Source of the DNA: Geosiphon pyriformis
Taxonomy: Eukaryota > Glomeromycota > Glomeromycetes > Archaeosporales > Geosiphonaceae
NCBI GenBank assembly: GCA_016748015.1
Contig: JAAOMT010000708.1
Span: 137,440 to 201,439 of the forward strand
Length of the DNA: 64,000 nucleotides
Direction: 5' to 3'
The notes under the pieces were generated by a model. That model was given only the letters and a program-made list of their open reading frames with translations. It had not been told where the DNA came from and made no database searches. The translations under genes and the position numbers were made by a program. Within the stretch, counting starts at the first letter, position 1. Each line of letters begins with the position of its first letter. Of this stretch, positions 1-11,007 are shown piece by piece.

Positions 1-44
1 TTTATTGCGTAAGTAATTAGATTATCGCTTAACAACTATCGAAG

Positions 45-949
45 GTTAGAGACTTTCTTAATTTTTCAAAATCTACAGGCCATCAAAACCCATTTCCTGG
101 AATCCACTTAATTAAGATTCCAGCTAAAAATAAAGAGATTGTTACAATATTTCCACTACCCAAAAATTCACAACGATTCTTATCGCGCGTCACCACAATA
201 ACTAGTGATTGGAAGAAATCGAACGTGACCGATTTCAGAATTGAAACAGTTGCTGAAATTCACCCAAGTCCATATCAAATTAAAACGTATAATGCCTACA
301 AAGAACATATCGCAAATTTGAGAGAAGGTAATGGTGGTGCTAACGTGATGGCACTATATCATGGTACCCATCAACATTGTAATCCAATCATTCTGAAAGA
401 GGATGATAGTGCGCACCCAAAGCCAACTTTATGTAAAAGCAGCGATTGTGGGATTTGTGGGGTAATTCTCAACGGCTTTGATCCCGAAAAGATAGGTAAA
501 AACGAACGTGGTGAGACCTTTCAAAGATTAGGCATGGGATTTTATTTCGCACCCAACCCTTCTAAGGCGCACTATTATTCTCGTGGGGCGGTTTGTTTTA
601 TCAAATATCAATTCTTTTAACGAAATTGACCTCTCAACATCAAGATTTAATTTTTTCTCCTTTGATTTTACCATACTAGCAAAAACTTCATCCACACGAT
701 CCCAACCGTTACACACAAGTGCTTTTACGATGTTTAGTGGTATGCGGCAACCCTTATAATGAGACTGTGGTAAACCAAACACGAACTTCCCCGCCAGCAG
801 AATATGATTCAGTTTATGGGGGAGTCGGAACGTGTAAGTCTCGCGGACATGGTCCTCTGAATTGGCCAGAGTACGCTGTCTACGATCCGCGAGCAGCCTT
901 GGCTGTTGAATATATCGTGTATAGCTATAGCTCTACTTCTGAATTCTAA
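45..949 (+). CDS. PARP-like ADP-ribosyltransferase, 5'-partial
   Basis: Predicted ADP-ribosyltransferase with a PARP catalytic fold, which would transfer ADP-ribose from NAD+ to a protein or nucleic-acid target. Exon 1 holds the YHGT motif (His codon 360-362) and the GMGFYFAP motif (Tyr codon 543-545). Exon 2 holds the PEYAVYDP motif with the catalytic Glu (869-871). The H-Y-E triad of poly-type PARPs is therefore intact. An 89-nt phase-0 intron at 591-679 (GTTTGT...ACTAG) joins the two frames. The frame is open upstream to a TAA at 30-32 with no ATG, so the N-terminal exon(s) lie outside the window; the start given is an inferred splice-acceptor edge and is uncertain. The N-terminal part has no domain I recognise. 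A mono-transferase cannot be excluded; substrate is unknown. Confidence 0.8.
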
Positions 950-1521
950 ATGTAATCTTTAGGAAGTAAATTTGGCATCTTGATAGCATTAAACAACGTT
1001 TTTGAATAAATGAATCTCATCGTATCCAATGATTTTTTTAAGAGGCAGCAAGTTGCCAAAATTTTTTTCCAATCTTGCATACTATGGGTCAAATTAGCAA
1101 CAATCGACAAAACTTTAGACTGAATTTTAGATTCTAGTTATAATTCCAAATCTAAGACCAAGTCATAACCAATATTCCGATATTCCTTAATAGACTTAAA
1201 TTTCACAACAATAACTGCTCAATAACTACTATTATCATGACACGAACATATTTTAAGCTTCTGGCAACATCGATTACCCGCAGCAAACAAATTTACTTTC
1301 CTTGTTTAGACGTAACAGCACTGCGCCTGAACACACTTTTGCACTCGCCAAAAAGCAATACTGGTTTAAGATGGTATTATGATTATACTATATCAAGGAT
1401 CCAAGGTTGGCATCAAAATACTAAATTGTGAAAAAGTTTCTCTTGTCAGCTATTTCGTTTTCTTGTATTTCATATGCAAAATCAATTTCTTACAATTGGT
1501 ATTAAAATCTTGGTAATAAAA
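950..1521. other. Intergenic spacer
   Basis: AT-rich sequence between the PARP-like gene and mL54, presumably holding the 3' UTR of the former and the promoter of the latter. A 64-codon open frame at 1237-1431 has no recognisable protein features. I see no RNA gene or repeat. Confidence 0.5.
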
Positions 1522-1926
1522 ATGAAAGCATCAAACACTTTCCTTGGCAAATTACCATTTTCCACCCAACAACGTGGGATTTCGTCCGTCACACGCCCAA
1601 GCCCAAACCCCCTTAAAAATCAATCAAAGGCTGTAGAACTTGCCAATTCATCATCCCAGCAGAAAAGAAATCGAATAAAACCGTCACAACTTGACACTCC
1701 ATCTGCTGCACCTGAGGGTACCATCCTTACTGGCCTTAATTATATGAAAGATGGATCTGATCCAATTGCAAAACCTGATCATGAGTACCCTGATTGGTTG
1801 TGGGATTTGCTTGATCCAGTAAAACAAGCGGCATCAGCAAATGATCCACTCTCTCGTTCTTACCACCGTCGAATTCGCCTACACAATATTCGTAATGCGA
1901 ATTTTGATAAGAATAAGAAAAAGTGA
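1522..1926 (+). CDS. MRPL37: Mitochondrial ribosomal protein mL54 (yeast MRPL37 family)
   Basis: Protein of the large subunit of the mitochondrial ribosome. The C-terminal half has the family block: a PEGTILTGLNYMKDGSDP segment, then a KPDHEYPDWLWDLL segment, then the basic RRIRLHNIRNANF tail. With the ATG at 1522 the protein is 134 aa, typical for the family. The first ~40 residues are rich in Ser, Thr, Gln, Arg and Lys and poor in acidic residues, consistent with a mitochondrial presequence. An in-frame ATG at 1474 would add 16 hydrophobic residues; I prefer 1522 because the product then begins as an amphipathic basic presequence. Nuclear-encoded, single exon in this reading. It is convergent with the VPS27 gene, 356 bp apart. 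Confidence 0.9.
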   Translation: MKASNTFLGKLPFSTQQRGISSVTRPSPNPLKNQSKAVELANSSSQQKRNRIKPSQLDTPSAAPEGTILTGLNYMKDGSDPIAKPDHEYPDWLWDLLDPVKQAASANDPLSRSYHRRIRLHNIRNANFDKNKKK

Positions 1927-2282
1927 TTGCGAGGCCACGAAGTAGAATTGGACAATTTGAATTTCTGATAATTACGAAAAATATGGTTTGACAAAAATTT
2001 CATGCCCCAATATTGGTGAGGAACAATTCCCATGATTCAAATTTTCATTCAAATCTTTAATGTTATTATTGTCCGTGACATTATTGCCAGTTCAACTATT
2101 TGTATCTTTAAAACCAAAATAAATGACCAATAAGAATACTATATTACAAATACAATCCTTATACTTTAGGATGCGTTCAGCTATATTGCAAAACAGAAGA
2201 AGGTATTCAGATCAAAATATTTTCTGTGACAAGACTGATATCTATATACACCCAAATATAACTCCAAAAAAACCCCGATTAA
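1927..2282. other. Convergent intergenic region
   Basis: Spacer between the 3' ends of mL54 (+) and VPS27 (-). It must carry both 3' UTRs and polyadenylation signals. The sequence is AT-rich without a convincing open frame or RNA gene. Confidence 0.5.
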
Positions 2283-5136
2283 TTACAGCTCAATCAATGG
2301 TCGTTCTTCAATCTGTTGTGGTTGATGGGGAGGTATCTGTTGTGGTTGATAATTTTGCTGATAGGATTGGTGTTGGTACTGATAAAAGTTTGTCTGTGGT
2401 TGTGCTGTAGTTGAAGACACTGGCTGCTGTTGCAATTGTTGGAATCTAAAGGTGTAGCATTCAATATGTTTAGAAAAAAATACAACAATCCTTATATGCA
2501 GAATTATAAATCTGGATTGGAAAATTACCCTGCGTCGCTATACCCGGATGTGGGCGCGAAAGGCGGTACTCCATTGGGTTGTGCTGGATATTCTTGCTGG
2601 GAAGTAGCAGTAGCTGGTACTTGATATTCAGTAATTGTAGTAGTAGTCGCTGCGTTATTATTGAGGGTTGAAGTGGGAGCATAGGGTGCTTGGGGTTGAT
2701 GAGAATAAGGGGCATAAGGCAATTGTTTTGATGGTTGGTATTGTTGTGATTGTTGATATTGTTGCGGCTGATCTGCTGATGAGACCGATGGTTGTTGAGA
2801 ATATTGAGAAGTTGAAGCTAGAGATTGGACAGCGAAATAAGTAGGTGATTGTGCAGGTGCCGAGGCAACTGGATAGCTGAGCTGAGGGTAAACGTTTGCA
2901 TTCGTAGCTGTGCTGAGAATTGGATAAATAGATCCTGACGCAAGAGAACCAACCCTTTGTCTGGATGGATATGACGTTGAGACGCGACGTGTATATGTAC
3001 TCGCGAGTTTCTCTTCCAAAAGTCTGTCATACAGTTTTACAACTTGAGCCAACTTTTCATGTATATCCACAAGATCCTCTAATGTAATATATAATGGTCA
3101 GTATTATATTAATAAATTGTGGGAATTCTATGAAGTTACAACTCACGGTGTTTTTGTATTGTCTCGCTCAATGTTTTTGTTAATTTGGGTTTCAATTGTC
3201 CGATTATTTCATTTAACTCCTTAAAAAAGATCAAGGAATTAATTCAGAAAAATAATAATAATACTATTAAATTCAGGCACGAACCTGAACTTGGCGATCT
3301 CGCATCAAATCGCTCCCACTTTGCTCGATTCTATCTACTATATCTGCAAATTTGTGAATGTTTTCGGCCTCAATTGGTGAAAGTTCATGAGGCGATACAT
3401 TTGTTGCGGGTAATCTATAGGCTTCAATGTCATATCCTGGATAATTTGATGTCGCGTATTGAGATTGATTTGTCGAGTGCGCTTGATTAAGGTTCATTTC
3501 TCGAAGCGAAGCTGCAATAGCGGCAGCGAGATCCACATCTTCTTCTTCGTCCTGTGTAGTATCGTAATTTGTAGTTAGACATTTTTAATCCAAAATACGT
3601 CGCTATTCAGTTATACTCGCCTGTTTTTTCGGCGCCTCTACCGCCTTATGAACTACTTTAGACTGGGGAGGTGAGTAAACACGGCTAGATTCTGCTTCTT
3701 TCAAAGATAACTCGATGGCTTTCTTGATATCCTCATCGTCATCATCACGACGTAGATTGGGAGAACTTGAGTTAGGATTTCCATTTGGCAAGGAGTTTGA
3801 GTGTGAATGTGAAATGGAACTATGAACAGGTCTTTGGACTGTTTGATCGACACTTGCACTATGGAAACAAGTCCATTTTGTCATATGAATCCAATTTTAA
3901 TACTTAATACGAAAAAATATATTAATTGAAAGAAACAAGTACCTTCTTGCTTTTGAATGCTTTTTAGAAAAACATGACTCACAAACTCTAACTCGATCGT
4001 TCATGCCGATATGGGGCAGCTCCATTGTTTTGGATGAACAATCACCGCAAAAAGTTTGCCCACAATTACGACAATGATGCTAAAAAACAAAAACTTTTTA
4101 GAATTGGATCTGCAATACTCAACAGTCTAAGGGTAAATAATGCTCTTAACCTTTCTATTGAATGTTGTAAAAGATGTTCGACATCTCATGCATACGTCAC
4201 TATCAGTCCATTCTGGAGGCTATCGTGGTTTGAATAAAAATTAAAATAAATTCTTCAGAGCTGCTTTGATTAGACAAGCAATGATATTAGCAAATACCGT
4301 AGCAGTGTCAATCATGACGGCGGTCGTAGTCTTTTCGATTCGAGGAAATTGGTAATCTAATTTAAGAATAGCAAGAGGCCACCGACAAATCAGTTTGTAA
4401 TTTTCTAATACTAGATTTAATGAATGAATTTATAGTCACCTTCAGCCTTTAATGATCGATAAGTCTCGGTAACATATCTTAATTCTGGTTTGCCTTCAAA
4501 GGCTATCCCCCATGTTTGAATCAAACCGAGAATCTTGATTTTAACCTCGGAGTTACCACCCGTCTTAATATGTTAAGAAAAAATAATGATATTAGTTTGT
4601 GAAAGCAATAGAAATTGCTGATAATGAAATAACAAGTGTTATAATTACAGGTGTCCTGACGAGGGAAACAAGATTATCGACAAATTCGCGCGAAGCGATT
4701 TCGATTAAAAAATGATTGCCTCCATTTTTAACGCAAGCATCTGTCAACTGAATTGGTGGAAATTTAAAATTTATGATAACAAAAAACGACGTCAATTTAA
4801 GCTTCTATGGGCCAGATAATTCTATATCGTCTTAATGATACCGACTCCTAAAGCCAACAGCTGAACATTCGGATTTGAGTGATCAATTCTTCTCTTCAGA
4901 GCTCTCATGGCATCTTTAGCTGAAACTGATTTGCTGCGTATCTGATCACATACATCCAAACTCAATACTAAATCTTCTTGACCTTTGGGAAGTAATTCCG
5001 AGGTGGCCTTGTCTTTCAAAAAGAAAGCATTTTTTGCTAGTAGCTCATAAAAGTAAACGCACAGAAGGAAAGAAATTGGGAATTTACCAACAAGTTCATC
5101 GAACTGACTGGGTCCCCATATCATTCTAGAAACCAT
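2283..5136 (-). CDS. VPS27: Vps27/HRS-type ESCRT-0 subunit (VHS-FYVE-UIM), 12 exons
   Basis: Endosomal ESCRT-0 subunit that binds PI3P and ubiquitinated cargo and starts sorting into multivesicular bodies. My exon model (minus strand, high to low): 5136-5088, 5012-4846, 4747-4649, 4563-4440, 4356-4298, 4219-4151, 4079-3943, 3858-3621, 3551-3285, 3219-3147, 3078-2529, 2445-2283. Phases agree at every join and give 664 aa, close to yeast Vps27 (622). Exons 1-4 encode the VHS domain, exons 6-7 a FYVE finger (CMRC, RKHHCRNCG and RVCESC motifs), exon 8 a UIM ([14 protein letters not shown]), exon 9 a second UIM ([13 protein letters not shown]) and the start of the helical Hse1-binding core, which continues into exons 10-11. 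Exons 11-12 are Pro/Gln/Tyr-rich and end in ERPLIEL, like a clathrin box. The ATG at 5136 fits family N-termini. The exon 8 donor is uncertain: a GC donor at 3620 or a GT donor at 3616 with a shifted acceptor. Confidence 0.93.
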
Positions 5137-6281
5137 GTTATTACAAGAGAATAGCGACAACTTTTGTTAAGACTTTACTAATATACGATATCGCCAAATG
5201 GTGATATCGTAGAATTGTGGAATATCATGTGAGTCTCAATAGTTAATTGATTTGTTTTAATAAAATGCTATTTTTTATATTACCCTCAAAAAACAGCAAC
5301 ATAATTAAAAATCGCATTAACTTATGAATTAAATAATTAAAAAAATTTTTACTATTATTTTAACATTTTATTTGAAAAATTAAACATTTATATTAAAAAT
5401 TAAATTAATAATAAATAAATCGAAATTTTGTAATATTTACAATATATATGTATATACACATAAATAATTAAAATTATTTTTATTAAATTTATAATTTAAA
5501 TTTTAATAATTTATAAAAATTTATAATAAGTTAAAAAAAATCAAATCCTCTTTTTTTTGTTGATTTTTTGACCACCAAAAAACAAAGCATATTATTTTAT
5601 TATTATCTAAGTTTAAAGTTTCAAATCTGTTTACTTAAAAGTTTTTTTTAATAATGATAATAGTAAAAAAAATAACAAAAAAGCCAAAAAAAAAGATTTT
5701 ATTGCTTTGTTTTTATTTAATTATTATAAAAAAATATTTTTTTAACAATTTTTTGTTTAGAAATTGACAATAATAAATATTATTATTAAAAACATGTTCA
5801 AAAAAACAGTTAAAAAAGAATTAAGTTAAACAACAAAAAAGATATTTTGGTATTCAAGCTAAAAACTTTAGTATTAATAACAATATTAATCTATAAGAGC
5901 CAGCAATTAAGTTAAAAAGTTTTTACAATTAAGTAATAAATGCAATATTATAAATAAAAATAAAACAAATAAAATTAACACAAAGAATATAAAAAAATAT
6001 TATGTTAAAAAAACCAGTTTTAATTTGAAAAATAATTTTAAAATTTTAAATTATTTGATTAAAATAATTATTATTATTAAAAACTTTTTAATAATACTAC
6101 TTAAAAAACCAAATTTTAAAAAATAAGTTTTAATTTATTATTATTATTTTTGCTAATTATTTATTATTATTATTATTATTTAATAAGTGCAGTCTAATTA
6201 TTATCTAATATATAAAGTCAAGATTAAGAATTTTAGCTAAACATAATTCACATATTTTTTATATGTAATCAGTTATTCAAA
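5137..6281. other. Low-complexity AT-rich spacer between gene island and transposon block
   Basis: The first ~120 bp would hold the VPS27 promoter and 5' UTR. From about 5260 the sequence is nearly all A/T with runs of A and T, TTA/ATT triplet repeats (notably 6130-6182) and no coding potential. No RNA gene or recognisable mobile element is seen. Confidence 0.6.
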
Positions 6282-6285
6282 CCAG

Positions 6286-7124
6286 TATTACTCATAAAAT
6301 ATAGGAAAGTATATTTGCATATAAATTAGCCAATTAGAAGTAGCCATAGTAAATATGAAATTCCAGGATTTTTCTTAAAGGAATTACAGGATTCCAAAAA
6401 TTTTAGGATTCTCATACAAAAAATTGCAGGATTCCAGAATTTCAGGATTCTTCTCAAAAAAATTGCAAGATTCTAGAAATTCCAGGATTTCTGGTATGAA
6501 GAATTAAGAAATTGAGAAATCTTAATTATGTATATATATTGGTAGCATTAGAAGTAAAAAAAGAGACCTCCAAGTTTAAATTTAATTTAAGCAACCTTCT
6601 CTATCACAAATATCAAAATAAATAATTATTTACTATCTTAAATCTACTCTTTACTATCAATACTTTATGTTGATAGTAATTAATACTTGAACACATTAAA
6701 ACAATAGCTCTTGATCACGGCTATTAATAGGATACTAACTTTCATTGTCTTGGCTTATTTTTTTATTTCTTTAATTTTTTTATTTCTTTTGTTATGTATT
6801 AATTGATTAAAGAATTAAAGCGCTAAGTTATTAACATCAAGGATTGCCTGGTAAAAAACCCCTGCGAATGAGTAGAGCACATAAAAGAATTATGGATTAC
6901 TTATTAGAAAAGTATCAGTCATCAAGCTGAAGAAAAAAATTAACAGAATTGCAATTCTGAAAAGCTACAGATAAACAACTATTGAATCTCTGTTCATTAT
7001 ACAAAGAACTCAACCAAAATCTTCAGATCACAAAAATCTTTAGAAACTAACAACATTATATCAATTGAGTACCAAGTTATGAATTTGTTATTTGCTTTAA
7101 AACCCCAAATAATTACCTGTAACA
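6286..7124 (+). repeat. 5' LTR of element A (LTR family 1)
   Basis: 839 bp, starting TATTACTCAT and ending CTGTAACA; matches 23907-24719 throughout. It holds an array of GGATTCCAGGAATT-type repeats at about 6355-6500, a TATATATA box near 6530 and a T-rich pyrimidine tract near 6755-6800. The TA start instead of canonical TG may be a G-to-A change. Confidence 0.9.
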
Positions 7125-7143
7125 TTTAGTGCTCTCTATGAGG
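7125..7143 (+). promoter_or_regulatory. Primer-binding site of element A
   Basis: TTTAGTGCTCTCTATGAGG abuts the LTR end. The same block follows the 5' LTR in elements B, B', C and E, and its first 12 nt occur in D, marking it as the minus-strand primer site. The priming tRNA would end in GAGAGCACCA; I cannot name it. TAGTG instead of TGGTG looks like one G-to-A change. Confidence 0.75.
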
Positions 7144-7186
7144 TATAATCCTACAGAAAACCAGCACCAACAACAATCATTCAAAA

Positions 7187-8836
7187 GTGGCAGAATTAGA
7201 AATCATAAGAGCAAACCATTTAGGATTTGCCAAATCCTTGTTTCAACAGTACAGCCAACAATTAGGATTAAACAATAACTATTTCCCAGCAGAATCAGCC
7301 TTCAACTTTTACATTAATGATAAAATCACAGACTGCTTAGGAAGAACAGTTAACATTGAATTCACAAGAGAAAATTTTCTATACAGAATTGTTTCAACAT
7401 ATCAGCTTACCAAAAAATTACAGTTTTGCACCAATCATTAGGGAAATTAATCAAACCATTAAAAAATATATCCAACAACAATTTCCTATTATCTACACAG
7501 ACAAAGGCAAAGAAAAATTGCAAATACCAGCAGTAACACCCAAAAAGATACAAATATTCACTTAGAAAAAGACCAAATTTGAATTACCAACCAATTTATC
7601 ATACTATTATACACCAGAAAGTGCCATCAATATTTCCTCAATAGATGTATCCACATCAAACACAACATTAACCTTTGGACAATTCCCATTCCAAAGTAAA
7701 CAAAAAAGAGCAGAGTTATTAGGATCATACAGCAAATATTTTGAAGGATTTAAATCATGATTACCAATGCCATTAGGATTTTGATTACCACCACCTCAAC
7801 CAGATTTCAGAACTGCAAGTCCATAAAAAGTAACAGAATTAGAAGAAAAAGAAAGTGAAAATCAGAAATTTACTTATCAAAACCCAATTCCAAAAAATCC
7901 AAAAGCTGAAACTCTAAACATTCAAACTCAGTAAAAGTGACAAAAAAAAAACAGTAGTAATTATGCAAACAATCCAAACTCTGAAACAATTAATCAATAA
8001 AACTTACCTCCAGTAATCATTATCAACCAGCCACCAATTGAACTGGTTATTGAACTGATTCAACAGCAGTCACTTTAGCAACCTATTCAACAACCATTTT
8101 AACTATCACAATAATAACCAATCGCACAAATAGCATATACACACATTGCAAAGCTAGAAAAATTTTCTGGTGAAAAGAACAATGCCCAAACATGGATCAA
8201 TGATGTCACCAAAGCCATTATCACCAATAATTAAGATGACACCAGAGCCCTTCAAGCAATTCCCTATTTTTTTTAGAATACTACCAACTCATGATATCAT
8301 AGTCTAGCTCAAAAACCCCAAACATTTGATGCATTTTAATTGGGATTTTTAAGATATTTTAGTAACAGCAACAGCATTAATCACTTGGTCAACATCTTTA
8401 CTACCATCAAACAAAAAAATACTAAAGCAGTTACCACTTACTTGGGATGTTTCTATCAAAATCTGCATCAAATACAAGTCATCGATACCAACTATTTTAC
8501 TGCAGTCTAGATCCTAAATCAGTTTATTTGCGGATTATACAGTAGTATCCTGCAACATGTATGGCCACTACATTCAGTCAACCTACAAGACACAGTCACA
8601 TGCATCAGGAATTTTGAATTAGCTGAATTAGAAGCTAATCACACCCAAGCCATAAATCTAGTAATGAATAGATCATCTGACTTGGGTTCCAAACTAAAGC
8701 AATTCAGTAATTCAATCAATTAGAAAATCGAGGAATACTTAGCTGACAATTATGCAATTTATCAATTACTACAATAATGCAATAATTTAGGAAACACAAA
8801 TCATTTCCAAAATCAGTCACATTTGTCATTATCTAA
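7187..8836 (+). pseudogene. Element A gag, 5' portion (decayed, interrupted)
   Basis: Reads as gag N-terminus (HLGFAKSLFQQYSQQL region, then DKITDCLGR) followed by a Pro/Gln-rich stretch and a capsid-like domain from about 8150 (AKLEKFSGEKNNAQTWI, then an ITNN(W)DD segment). It is homologous to gag of C and E. Several in-frame stops and at least one frame change near 7430. It begins at GTG with no ATG. Element B interrupts it at 8836; the zinc knuckle resumes at 17300. Confidence 0.75.
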
Positions 8837-9909
8837 TATTACCCAAGTAGAAAAACCAATCCAAAGTTATAAAGAAATGTGACCAAAACATGACATAACA
8901 CAGAATAACACACAATAACATTGGATAATGTGTTATAATATAGGATAACGTGTTATAATGCAGGATAACACAGAATAGCACACAATAACATAGGATAACA
9001 TGTTATAATACAGGATAATACAGAATAACATGTAATAATGTCAGATAATGTGTTATAACATAGGGTAACTAGTGATAATGTAAAAAAACGAAGCAATAAC
9101 AGAAACAACAAAGCAATAGCTAGCAATAGTGAGACAATTGAAAGCAATCCTGTAAAACCAAAAGAATGTATAAAAGCAAGTAATTGTAGAAGTAAGAAAA
9201 GACAAATAGATACAAATCTCTAAACAAGAATTAAATATCCATATCCCTTCATTCTTTATTATTTTCCCTATTTCATTTTCTGAAATAAACCAATTATTAA
9301 AGAAATCAGAATCACAAATTCATGTTCTCGAACTTCGTGGAATTTACGTGAATTAATTTTTGTCTTGTACCTCTGTTCTAAGACAGATGTTCTTAGCATA
9401 ACTGTCTCAAATCTATTAATGATTTGGACCAATTACTTTTGATCACGGTGATTGACGATACTAATTTATCTTTTCTTTCTTTTCTTTTCTTTTTCTTTTT
9501 CTTTCTTTTTTTGTCTTATTTTTGTGGAGCAGCAACATAGTAAAATTAACTGTCTGGGAATAGACTTCATGATAGCCTGGTAAAAAAGGGAAGCTCCCTT
9601 TAAGTTTTGAATATTAACATTATCTTTGTTAACTTATCAGAAGGACGAAAAGACAATGTCAGACCCTAATGATTGCACTTGTTAGCTTGGAAAAAAAAGC
9701 TCACATTTACGAAAAACGTTGCAATCGACAAAAGACAAACTCTGTGCCTTATAACCAAAGAACTTAATGGGTAAATTTACATCCAAAAATAGACTTTTAG
9801 AGACTGATAATCAAGACTAAGCCAACAGAATTACGTGGAAGATGCATCATCAATAATTGAGAGTGTCAAACATTATCATTTCCCATATCCACCAAGTTTA
9901 CTCATAACA
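8837..9909 (+). repeat. 5' LTR of element B (LTR family 2)
   Basis: 1073 bp, TATTACCCAAG...CTCATAACA. It contains a palindromic array built on ATAACRYRTTAT and GGATAACACAGAATAACA at about 8893-9075, a TATAAAAG box at 9169-9176 and a C/T tract at 9470-9515. In the first ~270 nt I count 26 differences from the 3' LTR, all transitions. Confidence 0.92.
9169..9176 (+). promoter_or_regulatory. TATA box in LTR family 2
   Basis: TATAAAAG, about 95 nt downstream of the palindromic array. It is conserved in the other family 2 LTRs at 16543-16550, 45648-45655 and 54713-54720, so it is a probable Pol II core promoter for the element. Confidence 0.65.
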
Positions 9910-9928
9910 TTTGGTGCTTTCTGTGAGG
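9910..9928 (+). promoter_or_regulatory. Primer-binding site of element B
   Basis: TTTGGTGCTTTCTGTGAGG directly after the LTR; same block as in A, B', C and E. TGG at its start fits pairing with a tRNA CCA end. Confidence 0.75.
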
Positions 9929-9971
9929 TTATAAATTCACAGAGACAGAGCACCCCCAAAAATACATAAAA

Positions 9972-10990
9972 GTGGTCACTATTGGAACAATAAGAAAAGA
10001 CCACTTCTCATACAGAAAAGCACTATTTCAATACTTTCGAAAAGACCTAAGGATACCAGTAGAAACTGCTTATGCAGAAAGTAATTTTTGTAACTATATC
10101 AACACAAAAATTGACTGCTTATTAGACTGCGCAACTGATACAGAAAGACTTAAAAAACAAATCTATCAAAGCTTATTAGGGTACTCAACAGCCATGACTA
10201 CCCAAGCAATCACTGAAACTCTGCACATAATCGATACAAACATTAAATATTATGTGGCACAATGATTCTCTCAAGTACAACAACCAGTGGAATCCGACCC
10301 TAAGGAATACAAAAATGAATTCAACAACCCTGTAACTGCCCAAGCCAAGTCCACAATCAACAAGAAACCAAGGGTCCTTTCCCCAACAACTCTATCATAC
10401 CATCAGACACTCCAAAGTAGAATTGTATTTAACCCACCCCTGAAAACTCAGTCAGAAATACCACAAACTTCTAAAAATCCACACCCTTGGAATCAACACA
10501 GTTGGACCAAATTACTAGAAAAATATGGATCGCTGTTTGGAAATCTTACCCCAGCAGCCAGTCAAACAGAAGGAAACCCATACCAGCAACCCAGATATTA
10601 GCAAAACACGGTACCCCAATATTCTATACCTCAGAATCAACCACTCTAATATACACAACAAGTCCCGTACACTCAACCACCACCCCAGAATTATTATCAA
10701 CCACCACCAATGACACAAGCAATCCCTCACTATCAAACTTTCTCTTACAGCCCATCCAGACTTCGAGCTATAGACTATAATCAGGGATGGAGGAATCCCA
10801 ACAACAATCAGGTGCAAACCAACAGTGGACTGTCTCAACCAATCCCTCACGGTCCTGCCCAATCTCGACCAACACCAACTGGATACCCGAATCAAGCTTT
10901 CTATCTCAGTCTTATGGAAGACCAGGGTTTTAATCAATCTACACTTGTGGAAGGAGGGGATATAGAACAAATCTCCCAATCTTCCAAGCA
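9972..10990 (+). pseudogene. Element B gag with capsid and zinc knuckle deleted
   Basis: One frame, broken only by stops at 10263 and 10599, encodes the gag N-terminal domain (HFSYRKALFQYFRKDL; FCNYINTKIDCLLD) then jumps to the Pro/Gln/Tyr-rich linker (YTQPPPQNYYQPPPM). In B' these parts are separated by the capsid helices and CCHC knuckle, so element B has lost about 1 kb near 10580. The frame opens after a TGA at 9924 and has no ATG; it would begin at GTG. Confidence 0.75.
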
Positions 10991-11007
10991 AACAAAAAGC
11001 AATATCC

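Noticed and set aside
528-782. Minus-strand open frame over the PARP-like gene
   Set aside because: It is the antisense shadow of the intron and flanking exons, which have strong PARP motifs on the plus strand.
1237-1431. 64-codon plus-strand open frame
   Set aside because: No family resemblance, no conserved motif, AT-rich intergenic context.
2123-2410. Plus-strand open frame rich in Val (VVVD repeats)
   Set aside because: Antisense of the Gln/Pro-rich VPS27 C-terminal exon.
8953-9147. Minus-strand Leu/Ser/Cys-rich open frame resembling a membrane protein (also 16327-16521)
   Set aside because: Falls in the palindromic LTR array; hydrophobicity is a by-product of the repeat.
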